A DNA stretch of 29,202 nucleotides from IMG/VR virus record IMGVR_UViG_3300044630_002411, positions 1 to 29,202 of that record. One strand, written 5' to 3'. How positions within the stretch are numbered: position 1 is the first letter of the stretch; every line of letters begins with the position of its first letter. A model generated the notes under the pieces. That model ran no database searches, was not told the DNA's origin, and worked only from the letters and a program-made list of their open reading frames with translations. This DNA is from a virus. Below are positions 19,705 to 29,202 of the stretch, in pieces. A program made the translations under genes and the position numbers.

Positions 19705-22017
19705 ATGGCTGACGATTCGAATGGCTATAATTATTCAGGGTATGAAAGTGCATTTGTACCAACCGGTGTAGTATCTGATGAGACACCACAACAAAGTGCC
19801 ACAGTAAATTCTAACCCAGTAACATCAAATACGGGAACCACCCAAGCTGGCTCTCCCGGAGTATCTGAAAATTCAGGCGTAGGTTCTCGCAGATTTAATC
19901 CATTGAGTAGGTACTCAAGTTACACCTATCAGTTGTCATTATATATGATCACACCTGACGCACTTGACGAATTCAATCGTTCAGGTAGAAAAGATATCTT
20001 CATGTTTAACGGTGTTAGAGAGTCAGTAGAAAATCAATCCGGTGCATATTTAATAGCCCAAAGCGGTGGTATCAACAATCCTGTTACTAGGGCCCCTGGA
20101 TTTGAATATGACTATTATATTGATAATTTAAAAATCGTGTCAGCCGTTACCGGTAATAGTACAGCATCACCTACAATCAATGTAGGTTTTGACTTTACCA
20201 TTACAGAAGCATATGGTCTGTCGTTTATCACTAACTTAAAAAGAGCTAAAGAAGCATTGGAAAGATATTCGACAACTATCAATTATAAAAATAGCACTAA
20301 TGCTAGCCGACAGTTTTTCATATTGGGATTAAAGTTTTTAGGATATGACGCTGCAGGAAACATTATAACTCAATCTAACTTGATTGATGATCCTGATCCT
20401 ACTTTTCAACGATTTTACGACATTAACATTACTGAGATTGCATTCAAAATTGACGGTAAAACAACAACATACAGCATCAAGGCAGCATCTCTTCCAATAG
20501 CTAGTGCATTAGGTCAAAAAAGAGGTGTTATTGATAAAGGTGCTACTCAATTAGTGGGAAATAATGTACAGCAGATTCTTAACCAGTTGATGGTAAAGAT
20601 GACAAAGGATCAAGCAGATGATGTTAATGCTAAAAAGCGAGAATTTGGTAACACTTATAGTATACGATTTCTAGGTGACGCTGATAGTATTGCCCAATCT
20701 TCTATTGTTAGTTTAGCCGATACAAGTAAAATCAAATGGCCAATGGCTAACCCAACTGACAAGAAAACTGTTAATGATAGTTTGTCAATAAAAGCACAAC
20801 CCAATAGTAATGAAAGAACAGTTGCATTTAACCGAGACACCCCAATTCTACAAGCTATCACTAGTGTGATAACGCAAAGTGAGTATTTGGTCAATGGTTT
20901 AAAATCGGTATACACTACTGCTGAACAACCCAATTCAGAAACAAATAGTCAGTCAGCAGAAAAAATTGACAGTAATAAAAGATTAAAGTGGTTCAACATA
21001 GCACCTGTAATTTCAGGAACTAAATTTGATACCATTATTAAAGATTGGGTGTTTGATATTGAATACCAGGTTCGAACGTATGAGATTCCAGTGTTAATGT
21101 CCGCATATGCCGATAAGACTACTCCATATTATGGTGCGGTCAAACGATACGAATACTGGTGGACTGGACAAAACTCTGAAGTTATTAAATACGAACAATC
21201 AATGAATAACGCATACTTTAACGTGTCACTAGGCGGCGGCGATGCGTCAAGTACTGCTACTGGTGGTAATGCACAGGTTCCTTTAGTAACGAGTAAAGTT
21301 CAACCAGCCGACAAATTAGGTAAATTGGGTGTAGGTAAAGAGGCACAAAATAGTGTAACCACTGACCTAATGACACCGAGAGATTGGGCTAATGCAAAAA
21401 TAGAAATTTTAGGTGACCCTGATTGGCTTTCTAATGAAACAGCTAACATAAATGATGATGCAAAATCATTTTACGGACCTGATGGATACACCATCGATTT
21501 TAAATCTGGACAAGTTTTTATTGAAATTAAGTTTCTAGAAGCAGTTGATTACGAACACGATACCGGATTGATGAAAATAAACACAGACATATTATTTTTT
21601 AATTATCCTGTTTCTATTGCTAAACAATTAGAAGGGGCAATAAGCTATCTAGTTACTAGAATAACACATAATTTCAGAGGGGGTAAGTTTACACAAGAAC
21701 TAGAATGTAAGATAAACACTTTTGCTGATGTAAAGGGAACAACTATATTAGAAGAACGAGAGCAAAACAGAACATCGGCTGAAGCTGCTGCTAACAACTC
21801 TAGAGAAACTCAAAATTTAGCGTCTAGATATCCTCCACCTGCAGGATTAAAATCTGATCCTCCACCATCTACTGGTACTACTGGTGGAAATCAATCAGTG
21901 GGATCATCAACACCTGCAACTACACAAGACACCACTACTAAAGGAGTAGCAAATGATGATGCAGCCATTGAGGCTGCATGGCAGCAAGACTACCTTGGCG
22001 GGGGCAGAGGAGCATAA
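19705..22017 (+). CDS. Large baseplate hub/structural protein (gp27 position)
   Basis: 770 residues, not confidently assigned. The N-terminal ~65 residues are Ser/Thr/Asn-rich and look disordered. Then comes RRFNPLSRYSSYTYQLSLYM and a series of beta-rich segments, including INVGFDFTITEAYGLSFITN and a middle part with TYEIPVLMSAYADKTTPYYG and KRYEYWWTGQNSEVIKYEQS. Residues about 570-680 (KIEILGDPDWLSN, FIEIKFLEAVDYEHDTGLMK, SYLVTRITHNFRGGKFTQEL) resemble the domain that lines hub proteins of the gp27/late-control-D type. The C-terminus is again low complexity. It lies directly before the gp5-like spike gene (TAATG overlap), and gp27 forms the (gp27-gp5) hub in T4. A gp27-like role is therefore my inference. 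It is about twice the T4 length (391). Confidence 0.6.
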   Translation: MADDSNGYNYSGYESAFVPTGVVSDETPQQSATVNSNPVTSNTGTTQAGSPGVSENSGVGSRRFNPLSRYSSYTYQLSLYMITPDALDEFNRSGRKDIFMFNGVRESVENQSGAYLIAQSGGINNPVTRAPGFEYDYYIDNLKIVSAVTGNSTASPTINVGFDFTITEAYGLSFITNLKRAKEALERYSTTINYKNSTNASRQFFILGLKFLGYDAAGNIITQSNLIDDPDPTFQRFYDINITEIAFKIDGKTTTYSIKAASLPIASALGQKRGVIDKGATQLVGNNVQQILNQLMVKMTKDQADDVNAKKREFGNTYSIRFLGDADSIAQSSIVSLADTSKIKWPMANPTDKKTVNDSLSIKAQPNSNERTVAFNRDTPILQAITSVITQSEYLVNGLKSVYTTAEQPNSETNSQSAEKIDSNKRLKWFNIAPVISGTKFDTIIKDWVFDIEYQVRTYEIPVLMSAYADKTTPYYGAVKRYEYWWTGQNSEVIKYEQSMNNAYFNVSLGGGDASSTATGGNAQVPLVTSKVQPADKLGKLGVGKEAQNSVTTDLMTPRDWANAKIEILGDPDWLSNETANINDDAKSFYGPDGYTIDFKSGQVFIEIKFLEAVDYEHDTGLMKINTDILFFNYPVSIAKQLEGAISYLVTRITHNFRGGKFTQELECKINTFADVKGTTILEEREQNRTSAEAAANNSRETQNLASRYPPPAGLKSDPPPSTGTTGGNQSVGSSTPATTQDTTTKGVANDDAAIEAAWQQDYLGGGRGA

Positions 22018-25000
22018 TGGCAGAAGATATTTTTAAACCGGCGGGAGCCTCAAAGGCAAGTAAACCGGATTCCGGTGGAGGTGTTGTTAGAAGTGTACCT
22101 GTATTTGGTATAGTAAAAAATAACGTAGACCCTACACGAACCGGACGCATTCAAGTATATATTACTGATCTAGGAAGTGATGACCCTGATAATCCTGCAG
22201 GCTGGGTAACAGTATCATATATGAGTCCCTTTTATGGGTTCGTTGAACCAACTGCAGGTACTACAGGTGACGGTGACTTTGCCGCCAACCCGGCTAGCTA
22301 CGGCGTATGGAACAGTCCTCCTGATTTGGGTACAAGCGTAATTTGCATATTCATCAACGGTGATCCTAACTATGGATTCTATATTGGATGTGCTCCCAAG
22401 GCAGAAGCGTTGCACATGGTTCCTGCTATTGGCTCTAGTGAAAATATTATTACTAATAATAACGGGGAAGCACAAAGCTATGGCGGGGCTTCACAGCTTC
22501 CAGTAACTAACATTAACACCAACAACAAGGCTATCGCTGATGGCAACAATTTCTTAGATGAACCAAAGCCTGTACATAGCTACCAGGCATCAATATTGTT
22601 TAAGCAAGGATTAGTTCGTGATCCATTACGAGGTACAATTACTACCGGTGCACAACGAGAAAGCCCCTCTCGTGTAGGATGGGGAGTAAGTTCACCCGGT
22701 AGACCAATTTACTCAGGTGGATACAATGATGCTAGTATTGTACAAGCCGCACAGGCCGGTAAAGACTCTGCCGGCATGACAGTAATTTCTAGAAGAGGCG
22801 GCCATTCTATTGTTATGGATGACGGTGATCTAATAGGCAGAGATCAATTAGTTAGAATAAGATCAGCGGCAGGTCATCAAATACTAATGAGCGATGATGG
22901 GCAAACACTGTTCATTATACATAGTAACGGTCAGTCATGGGTAGAGATGGGCAAAGAAGGCACCATCGATATGTTCTGTACAAATAGTTTTAATGTGCGA
23001 ACACAAGGTGATATAAACTTTCATGCTGACACTAACATAAACATACATGCTAAGAAAAAATTAAACATTAAGGCCGAAGACATTAACATTCAGTCTGAAA
23101 AGAGCACTACACAAAAAGTAGGAACAGATTATAAAGTAGAAACCTCAGGAAAATACACTCATAAAGTTGGCGGATCGATGAGTTTTCAATCCGGCGGTGA
23201 AGGAAGCTTTAATTCAGGTGGAACTTGTTACATCAATGGTAGCAGAGTTAATTTGAATACTGGACAAGGTGCAGATCCAGAGGCAGTTGCTCCATTGCAA
23301 GATATTGGTCACACTGACACCATGTTTGAACCGGTCAAAGGGTACATAGCATCACCGGGTACACTAAAGAGTATTACTACTAGAACACCTGCACACACAC
23401 CTTGGTCTAATGCAAATCAAGGGGTCAATGTAAGCACTAGCTCTAATGCTAGTGATAATTTACCATCAGCACCTAGCTCTACTGTAGCAAAAGCAAATGA
23501 AGAGGCAGCAGTAGCACCAACTGGTAATCCAGTACAACCAGCCGCACTATCAACTGTTCCACCTACACCTGCAATGAGCGGAGCAATGGATGCACAAGCT
23601 ACTGGATCAATAGTTAGTGCTGTTGCAACAAACGCGGCAACTGGCGCCGCAGCAGCAGCCGTAGCAACTGGTGCAGGTATTGTTCAAACTGCTCAAGGAC
23701 AAGTTGCATCACTGGGTGCATTAGCTCAAACACCTGCGCAACTAGAGTCTGCTGGAATATTAAAACCCGGTTCTTCTGCGCTAGTAGATTCATTAATAAA
23801 ATCTGGATCACCATTATCACAAGCACTACCTAACAACTTGTTCACTGGCCAAGGTGGTGTATCTAGCCTAACATCGTTTGTATCTAATCCAAGCGCACAG
23901 ATTTCTGGTATGGTTTCTAACTTCCAAAAGTCTCAGACAGCATTGACTGGCGCAGGATTGATGACCGGAAAAGAATCGCCTAATAGTATTGCCGGAATGA
24001 TTATGTCAGGTGCAACAGCAGGAGTAAGTAACACCATTAATGCAGTGAAGAACTTAGGATCACTTGCTTCTAACATATCATTGCCTAGTTTAGGATTACC
24101 GGGTGTGACTGGCCCTATTACTAATGCTATTAGTTCAGGTAATTATGCTGCCGGCTTAGCTGAATCAAGTACAGGTGGGTTAAGTTCAATAATGAGTGCT
24201 GCTCTTCCTGTTGCAGGATTGATTGCAGGTTCTAAGCTGAATAGTAGAGGATCTAGTGCAGCAGCATTTGGTTTAATCGCATCATCGCTGGCAGCATTGC
24301 CTCGAGGTCCGGTAAATCTAAAAACTAATTCAGCATCAAATATTGACAATGCTTTAGCAAGATCAAATAATTTAACTTCGGCAACACAAATATTACGAAC
24401 TACTGGTCAGATATTAGGTGGAAATACTGCAAGAGTCACTAGTGCAGTTGCCGGCGGGATAACAGCTATTAGTAAACTCAATTCAGCACAAAATCCGTCA
24501 CAAGCTCTAAGAGGTTTAACAGGAGTTATAGGAAGTATAGGTACTATTGGAACAGCAGTGGGTAACAAGTCATTGGCCAAAGCTTCAAGAGATGTAAATG
24601 CTATTATAGGTGTAACATCACAGGTCAATAAAAGCCTAGCTACTATTGCCAATGCTAAAACATCTGCACAAGCACTTAGTGGCTTAATAGGTGTGTTTGG
24701 TGGTGTAGGAAAGAGTGCATCTATATTTGGCAACAAGAAAGTTATCAAAACAACTAGAGATATCAATAAGATTCTAACTAACACAGGTCAAATCTTACGA
24801 GCATCACAAGTATTGAATACTAGCAAGAATGTGAATCAAACGCTGGGTGCATATGGTTCTATTATAAATGCTGCCGGTAGAATTGCAGGTGTATTTGGTA
24901 AGAATAGTAAGAGTACTGGATTGTTTGGTTTACCGGGCGGGCAATTAAGTGTAGGTTCTATAGTGAATAAATCACTAGGATCATTGGGTATTCCTAAAAA

Positions 25001-25649
25001 TCCTGCGTTGAATTCTATTATTACTAACGCGGTAACCGGAGCACTCAATAAGATTGCATTCCCTAGTGCAGTCAAAGGCGCAGCCGGATTAGCAGCCGGA
25101 TTGCCTACAGCGGCATCAAGTCAAATCACAAATGCACTAAGCAGTTTACAAGCAGGCGGTCAGAACTTAGCCGGTCTAGCTCTAGGTGACTTGCCTTTAG
25201 GAGAAGCAGGCCCACTAAACGCGGCCATGTCTGCAATAGGTTTTGGTGGCGCTAGCGCAATCAAGATGCCAAGCATAGGATTGAACACAAACAATATTGC
25301 TGAAGTTAATGCGCAAATTAGCTCATTGTTAGAAGATTCTAGAATTCCTAAGCCTAACTTTGGTGATGTTGACGAATCTGCGGCGGCATTGTTGGATGCA
25401 ATCTTGGCACAGAATGACCAAATTGATAGTGCATTTGAAGAAATTGAAGGATTAACTGAACAAGTCGAATCTGCGAGAGAAGAATATTTCACACTTGAGA
25501 ATGCATTACCTGCAGGAGATCCTCAGCTAGAATCTGCTAGAGCAAGCTGGATTCTATTAAGTCAAGACTTGCAAGGTAGATTGGAAGCAATTGATAGCGT
25601 TATAAATCAATCAGTATTGATAGACATAGACGACAGTGACGTTGCATAA
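22017..25649 (+). CDS. 5: Baseplate spike protein gp5-like, without lysozyme, with long C-terminal extension
   Basis: 1210 residues from the ATG at 22017, which overlaps the previous stop (TAATG) and follows GAGGAG; an upstream in-frame ATG at 21978 is less likely. Residues about 25-130 form the gp5 N-terminal OB-fold (GIVKNNVDPTRTGRIQVYIT, then DLGTSVICIFINGDPNYGFY). Residues about 260-417 are the triple-stranded beta-helix type, with short repeats (GDINFHADTNINIHAKKKLN). In T4 a lysozyme domain lies between these; here the gap (about 130-258) is too short and shows no lysozyme motif. From about 420 to 1100 the protein is Ala/Ser/Gly/Asn-rich with three ~55-residue repeats near 810-970. The last ~100 residues are an acidic coiled coil. 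T4 gp5 is 575 residues. It would form the membrane-piercing spike. Confidence 0.87.
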   Translation: MAEDIFKPAGASKASKPDSGGGVVRSVPVFGIVKNNVDPTRTGRIQVYITDLGSDDPDNPAGWVTVSYMSPFYGFVEPTAGTTGDGDFAANPASYGVWNSPPDLGTSVICIFINGDPNYGFYIGCAPKAEALHMVPAIGSSENIITNNNGEAQSYGGASQLPVTNINTNNKAIADGNNFLDEPKPVHSYQASILFKQGLVRDPLRGTITTGAQRESPSRVGWGVSSPGRPIYSGGYNDASIVQAAQAGKDSAGMTVISRRGGHSIVMDDGDLIGRDQLVRIRSAAGHQILMSDDGQTLFIIHSNGQSWVEMGKEGTIDMFCTNSFNVRTQGDINFHADTNINIHAKKKLNIKAEDINIQSEKSTTQKVGTDYKVETSGKYTHKVGGSMSFQSGGEGSFNSGGTCYINGSRVNLNTGQGADPEAVAPLQDIGHTDTMFEPVKGYIASPGTLKSITTRTPAHTPWSNANQGVNVSTSSNASDNLPSAPSSTVAKANEEAAVAPTGNPVQPAALSTVPPTPAMSGAMDAQATGSIVSAVATNAATGAAAAAVATGAGIVQTAQGQVASLGALAQTPAQLESAGILKPGSSALVDSLIKSGSPLSQALPNNLFTGQGGVSSLTSFVSNPSAQISGMVSNFQKSQTALTGAGLMTGKESPNSIAGMIMSGATAGVSNTINAVKNLGSLASNISLPSLGLPGVTGPITNAISSGNYAAGLAESSTGGLSSIMSAALPVAGLIAGSKLNSRGSSAAAFGLIASSLAALPRGPVNLKTNSASNIDNALARSNNLTSATQILRTTGQILGGNTARVTSAVAGGITAISKLNSAQNPSQALRGLTGVIGSIGTIGTAVGNKSLAKASRDVNAIIGVTSQVNKSLATIANAKTSAQALSGLIGVFGGVGKSASIFGNKKVIKTTRDINKILTNTGQILRASQVLNTSKNVNQTLGAYGSIINAAGRIAGVFGKNSKSTGLFGLPGGQLSVGSIVNKSLGSLGIPKNPALNSIITNAVTGALNKIAFPSAVKGAAGLAAGLPTAASSQITNALSSLQAGGQNLAGLALGDLPLGEAGPLNAAMSAIGFGGASAIKMPSIGLNTNNIAEVNAQISSLLEDSRIPKPNFGDVDESAAALLDAILAQNDQIDSAFEEIEGLTEQVESAREEYFTLENALPAGDPQLESARASWILLSQDLQGRLEAIDSVINQSVLIDIDDSDVA
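24440..24930 (+). repeat. Three ~55-residue protein repeats in the gp5-like extension
   Basis: Repeat units run approximately over residues 810-860, 860-915 and 916-970. Shared elements are [VI]N-x-I near the start, then a GL-x-GV-[IF]-G-x-[IV]-G segment and FGNK/VGNK, then K-x-[ST]-RD at the end of the first two units. They are diverged at DNA level, so they are old duplications. Confidence 0.6.
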
Positions 25650-25657
25650 ATAATATC

Positions 25658-26107
25658 ATGCCTCAATACATTGGATTCAGCACAGTAGGTGCAAATTTAC
25701 CCAGAACAACCAATGCTCCCGTAGGAAACGACGGGGGTGTTGGTACCGTACAACGATCGGTTAATACTGGTAGAAAATTCAGATTGGTTAACCAGCCATT
25801 AGTTATTCAAGACTTTGTAAATGCGTTGAACATCCGACAAGGACAGAAGGTTGGAAATCCAGGATATGGCACCACTTTATGGAATTTTGTGTTTGAACCA
25901 AACACGGCTGATGTTCAATTTAAATTAGAAAATGAATTAAAGCGGGTCGCTAGTTTAGACCCTAGACTTCTAGTAAATACTGTGAAAGCATATCCGCAAG
26001 AGAATGGAATTTTACTAGAATTAGAAGTTGCTGTAGCTCCCTTCAATCAAGCAAATCTGTTGAATGTTTTTCTAAGTTCTTCAACAAGTTTTGCAGCAAT
26101 ACAATAA
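25658..26107 (+). CDS. 25: Baseplate wedge protein gp25
   Basis: 149 residues, close to the usual 130-150. It belongs to the GPW/gp25 family, which joins the wedge to the tail sheath start. Signatures are NALNIRQGQKVGNPGYGTTL, WNFVFEP (75-81), then ENELKRVASLDPRLLVNTVK and the beta-hairpin EVAVAP. It starts 8 bp after the gp5-like gene with no clear Shine-Dalgarno sequence, so translation is probably coupled to the gene before it. An N-terminal ~40-residue extension (Gly/Asn-rich) precedes the conserved fold. Confidence 0.88.
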   Translation: MPQYIGFSTVGANLPRTTNAPVGNDGGVGTVQRSVNTGRKFRLVNQPLVIQDFVNALNIRQGQKVGNPGYGTTLWNFVFEPNTADVQFKLENELKRVASLDPRLLVNTVKAYPQENGILLELEVAVAPFNQANLLNVFLSSSTSFAAIQ

Positions 26108-26135
26108 ATCCTAATAAAAGACAGTTTTTAGGTAT

Positions 26136-26143
26136 GATAAATA
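26136..26143 (+). promoter_or_regulatory. Late-promoter-like octamer before gp6
   Basis: Plus strand GATAAATA (context TATGATAAATACTTAA), 18 nt upstream of the ATG at 26162, in the 54-bp gap after gp25. The only late-type octamer inside the baseplate operon. Confidence 0.58.
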
Positions 26144-26161
26144 CTTAAAAGAGATAAACCT

Positions 26162-29100
26162 ATGGCTACAAGTTCAAGACAATCTGCATTATTTGGCGTA
26201 AATGATTGGCAAGCAATCTACCAAACATTTCGTGAAGCCGATTTTAGAAGTTATGATTATGAGACTTTGCGTAAAAGTTTCATTGATTACTTGCGTGTAT
26301 ATTACCCTGAAACCTTCAATGACTATATCGAATCCAGTGAATTCATTGCGTTATTGGATGTCATTGCGTTTATGGGTCAAGGTTTAGCATTCAGAAACGA
26401 TCTAAACACCCGTGAGAACTTTATCGACACTGCCGAGCGTAGAGACAGTGTTATCAAACTTGCAAATTTAGTGAGTTATACTCCTAAACGTAACCTTGCT
26501 GCCCAAGGGTATTTAAAAATTGTTAACATTCAAACAACTCAGAATATTACTGATTTGAATGGTACCAACCTAAGCAATCTTCCTATTTTATGGAATGATC
26601 CTGCTAATCCAAGTTGGTTAGAGCAGTTTAATACTATTATTAATGCAGCTTTAGTTGACACACAACGAGTTGGTCGTCCTGGAAATGTTTCTGATCTATT
26701 AGGTGTCACTACTAGCGAATACACCATGCGAATCCCCGACGCTTCATTACCTATTGTACCGTTCACTTCAGTAGTTGATGGCATTGCTATGAATTTTGAA
26801 CTTTGCAGTGTAACAAGTGTAGACGAAAATTATATGTATGAAATTCCACCAGCACCTAGTGGAAGATTCAATATGTTGTATCGTAACGACAAATTAGGGT
26901 ACGGTAGTCCAAATACAGGTTTCTTTTTCTATTTCAAGCAAGGTATCTTGCAGAATTATGACTTCACATTAGAGCAACAAATCGCTAACCAAGTTGTAAA
27001 CATTGATATTGAAGGAATTAATAACGAAGATACTTGGTTGTATCAATTAAACACAAACAACGGAACTAGAGTTCTTTGGAATAAAGTTGAGAACATCTAT
27101 GCTGATGCTTATCTACAAACTGAAACTAGTAACAGAACTATATTCTCGGTAAACTCACGATTCAATGACCAAGTTAGTTATGTGTTTGGTGACGGGGTTT
27201 TTAGTCAAATTCCAGTAGGAACATATCGTGCATATGTTCGTGCAGGAAATGCATTGACCTACACAATTGATCCAACCGAGATGCAAGGTATAACTGTTTC
27301 GATTAGCTATATAAATCGCACAGGCAAAACTGAAATATTGACATTAGGTTTAGAATTACAATTACCGGTATCTAATGCACAATCAAGAGAGCCATTAGCA
27401 CAAATCAAACAACGAGCTCCTACTAGATACTATACTCAAAACCGTATGGTTAATGGAGAAGACTACAATAACTTTCCATATACATTGTATAGTTCTATTA
27501 TCAAAAGTAAAGCTATCAATCGCTCAAGTATTGGTGTTAGTAAAAACTTAGACTTACTAGACCCCACCGGCAAGTACTCAAGTCTAAACAGTTTTGCAAC
27601 TGATGGTGCATTGTGGCAAGATGAAACAAATGGTTTTGAATCGTTAACAATAAACACAGTTGGTAACATTATTACTTTTTTAACCGATACATTGAACAGT
27701 GTGTTGTCAAGTAATAGAGTAGTTCAATACTATACTCAAAATTTCACTCAATATTCAATTAACTCTGCGTCAGGTGATGGTACCGTTTATTGGAATGCCA
27801 GTACAGTTGATGGAAACTCATTGACAGGTTACTTCTTTAACATTACTAACGGCAGTGAGCTTCCGGTACCAATAGGTACATACTCTACAAACAATGTAAA
27901 GTATATTACAGCAGGAGCATTAGTTAAGTTTGTAGCACCTAGTGGATTCTACTTTGACGCAAACAATCGCTTAGTATCAGGTATTCCTGGTCCTAGCAAT
28001 CAAACATACATTTGGACAACAGTGTTGTCAGTTATAGGTGATGGATATAATAATGGTCAAGGTAATTTTGCTAATGGTACAGGACCGGTAACATTAAATG
28101 GTTATGTACCTGATGGTTCTATACTAACAACTGTACTCCCCTCGTTTGACAACTCTTTGTCTAATGAAATAGTGCAAGAATGCATTATTCGTATGGAACT
28201 ACAACAAAACTTCAGTTTAGTGTTTGACAATTCTTTGACTATTGCACAAGACCGTTGGAGCATCAAACAATATGATGATGTTAATTGGTTTGTGAACTTT
28301 CAATATGTGAACGGAAGATACATTGCAACATATCGCTCATTGCGTTACTATTTTGGAAGTGTAGAAGATACTCGTTTTAGCTTTGAACGTGACAAACTTG
28401 TATACGATCCACTAAGTGGAAAAATTCTTCAAGACTTTATTAGTGTATTAGCAACTAACACACAACCAAACAGCAATTCACCATTATCTAAACCTATTAC
28501 AGTAAACATAGTTGGACAAACTGTAGAAAGCGACGGATATGTTAATGACTTTGAAGTTGAAGTAGCAAGTAACGATATTAATAATCGCGGGTTGATCGTC
28601 AATCCTGATTTCTTTCAAACAGTTACTGGATTCACTACTGGTGGTGCAAACTCGGGTATTTATGTATTCTTTGAATTAGTGGAAGATGCTATTAATCTGT
28701 CTAGATATCAAATCGTTCCTACATCTGATATTGTACAGTATCAAACAAAGACACAAATTGAAGTAGCTAAATATGAGTATCCACTTGGACAATTGTTCTA
28801 TGCATTTGGTGAAACTACCTTTTGGAAAACAGTACAGGACAACACGGTGAACACACCATTTTATATCTTAGAAGAACAGCCCCAGTATTCTACTAAGCCG
28901 GGTCGTCAAGGTTTGCAGTTCCAGTATCGCCATAACAGCAACAACACAACTCGAATTGATCCTGCAACAACTAACATTATTGATTTATATGTGGTAACAC
29001 AGAGTTACTACACTCAATACCAAAATTACGTGCAAGATACATCTGATACTGTGCCTATGCCACCCAAACCAACTATTAATGAGTTGAGTGAAGAATACGG

Positions 29101-29202
29101 GGAACTCAATAATTACAAAATGTTATCTGACAGCATGGTATTAAACAGTGTAGTGTTTAAACCATTATTTGGTCTCAAAGCATCTGCTAATTTAAGAGCT
29201 AC
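26162..29202 (+). CDS. 6: Baseplate wedge protein gp6 (3' end outside window)
   Basis: The frame is open from ATG 26162 to the window edge, at least 1013 residues, while T4 gp6 has 660. gp6 dimers form the inner ring that links the baseplate wedges. Recognisable segments are the N-terminal YETLRKSFIDYLRVYYPETF and IALLDVIAFMGQGLAFRNDL with NTRENFIDTAERRDSVIKLA, and, near residue 425, RAPTRYYTQNRMVNGEDYNN, all typical of gp6. The rest is beta-rich with no domain I recognise. The start is preceded by AAGAGATAAACCT, a moderate ribosome binding site, and by a late-type octamer. Confidence 0.93.
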   Translation, partial: MATSSRQSALFGVNDWQAIYQTFREADFRSYDYETLRKSFIDYLRVYYPETFNDYIESSEFIALLDVIAFMGQGLAFRNDLNTRENFIDTAERRDSVIKLANLVSYTPKRNLAAQGYLKIVNIQTTQNITDLNGTNLSNLPILWNDPANPSWLEQFNTIINAALVDTQRVGRPGNVSDLLGVTTSEYTMRIPDASLPIVPFTSVVDGIAMNFELCSVTSVDENYMYEIPPAPSGRFNMLYRNDKLGYGSPNTGFFFYFKQGILQNYDFTLEQQIANQVVNIDIEGINNEDTWLYQLNTNNGTRVLWNKVENIYADAYLQTETSNRTIFSVNSRFNDQVSYVFGDGVFSQIPVGTYRAYVRAGNALTYTIDPTEMQGITVSISYINRTGKTEILTLGLELQLPVSNAQSREPLAQIKQRAPTRYYTQNRMVNGEDYNNFPYTLYSSIIKSKAINRSSIGVSKNLDLLDPTGKYSSLNSFATDGALWQDETNGFESLTINTVGNIITFLTDTLNSVLSSNRVVQYYTQNFTQYSINSASGDGTVYWNASTVDGNSLTGYFFNITNGSELPVPIGTYSTNNVKYITAGALVKFVAPSGFYFDANNRLVSGIPGPSNQTYIWTTVLSVIGDGYNNGQGNFANGTGPVTLNGYVPDGSILTTVLPSFDNSLSNEIVQECIIRMELQQNFSLVFDNSLTIAQDRWSIKQYDDVNWFVNFQYVNGRYIATYRSLRYYFGSVEDTRFSFERDKLVYDPLSGKILQDFISVLATNTQPNSNSPLSKPITVNIVGQTVESDGYVNDFEVEVASNDINNRGLIVNPDFFQTVTGFTTGGANSGIYVFFELVEDAINLSRYQIVPTSDIVQYQTKTQIEVAKYEYPLGQLFYAFGETTFWKTVQDNTVNTPFYILEEQPQYSTKPGRQGLQFQYRHNSNNTTRIDPATTNIIDLYVVTQSYYTQYQNYVQDTSDTVPMPPKPTINELSEEYGELNNYKMLSDSMVLNSVVFKPLFGLKASANLRA

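Noticed and set aside
24143-25492. Minus-strand open frames opposite the gp5-like extension
   Set aside because: Shadow frames caused by biased codon use in the Ala/Ser/Gly-rich region; no start signals.
25645-25652. CATAAATA octamer before gp25 as a late promoter
   Set aside because: It lies only 6 nt before the ATG, so a late start would fall at or inside the start codon; it also includes the last codons of the gp5-like gene. Probably chance.

Overview
The window is about 29 kb of a T4-like tailed phage with a contractile tail (myovirus). It runs from inside the major capsid gene (gp23, 3' end outside the window) to inside the baseplate wedge gene gp6 (3' end outside). The sequence is AT-rich, has no tRNA or rRNA genes that I can see, and no bacterial flanks. 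The divergence from T4, the large tail proteins and the gene order fit the T4-like phages found in aquatic samples. The host cannot be read from the window.

Layout. (1) 1-5879, minus strand: the head cluster, in transcription order portal gp20, a small ORF, acidic core protein gp67-like, protease gp21, scaffold gp22, capsid gp23. (2) 5908-10428, minus strand: a very large tail tape-measure-like protein with an embedded GH19-type peptidoglycan hydrolase domain. (3) 10500-11554, plus strand: a gp26/gp51-type baseplate hub assembly gene that appears to continue through a programmed -1 frameshift. (4) 11555-12118: a noncoding stretch rich in hairpins between convergent genes. (5) 12119-18393, minus strand: a compact operon, in transcription order late sigma factor gp55, GIY-YIG homing endonuclease, gp47 (Mre11), a small ORF, gp46 (Rad50), a second GIY-YIG endonuclease and an Hjc-like PD-(D/E)XK nuclease. 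(6) 18519-29202, plus strand: a baseplate operon with a gp48/gp54-like tube cap, gp53-like, a gp27-position hub protein, gp5-like spike, gp25 and gp6.

How it fits together. gp47/gp46 and the resolvase-like nuclease would process recombination and replication intermediates. gp55 would direct host RNA polymerase to late promoters. Octamers of the form GATAAATA or ACTAAATA, close to the T4 late promoter TATAAATA, sit just upstream of most transcription units, including back to back between gp55 and the baseplate operon. The late products are the head, baseplate and tape-measure proteins seen here.

The most notable items are: a textbook -1 frameshift signal in the gp26-like gene; a tape measure that carries the lysin domain while gp5 lacks lysozyme; late promoters placed inside RBS-sequestering hairpins in front of both homing endonucleases; a gp55 with a large internal insertion; and an unexplained structured intergenic region.
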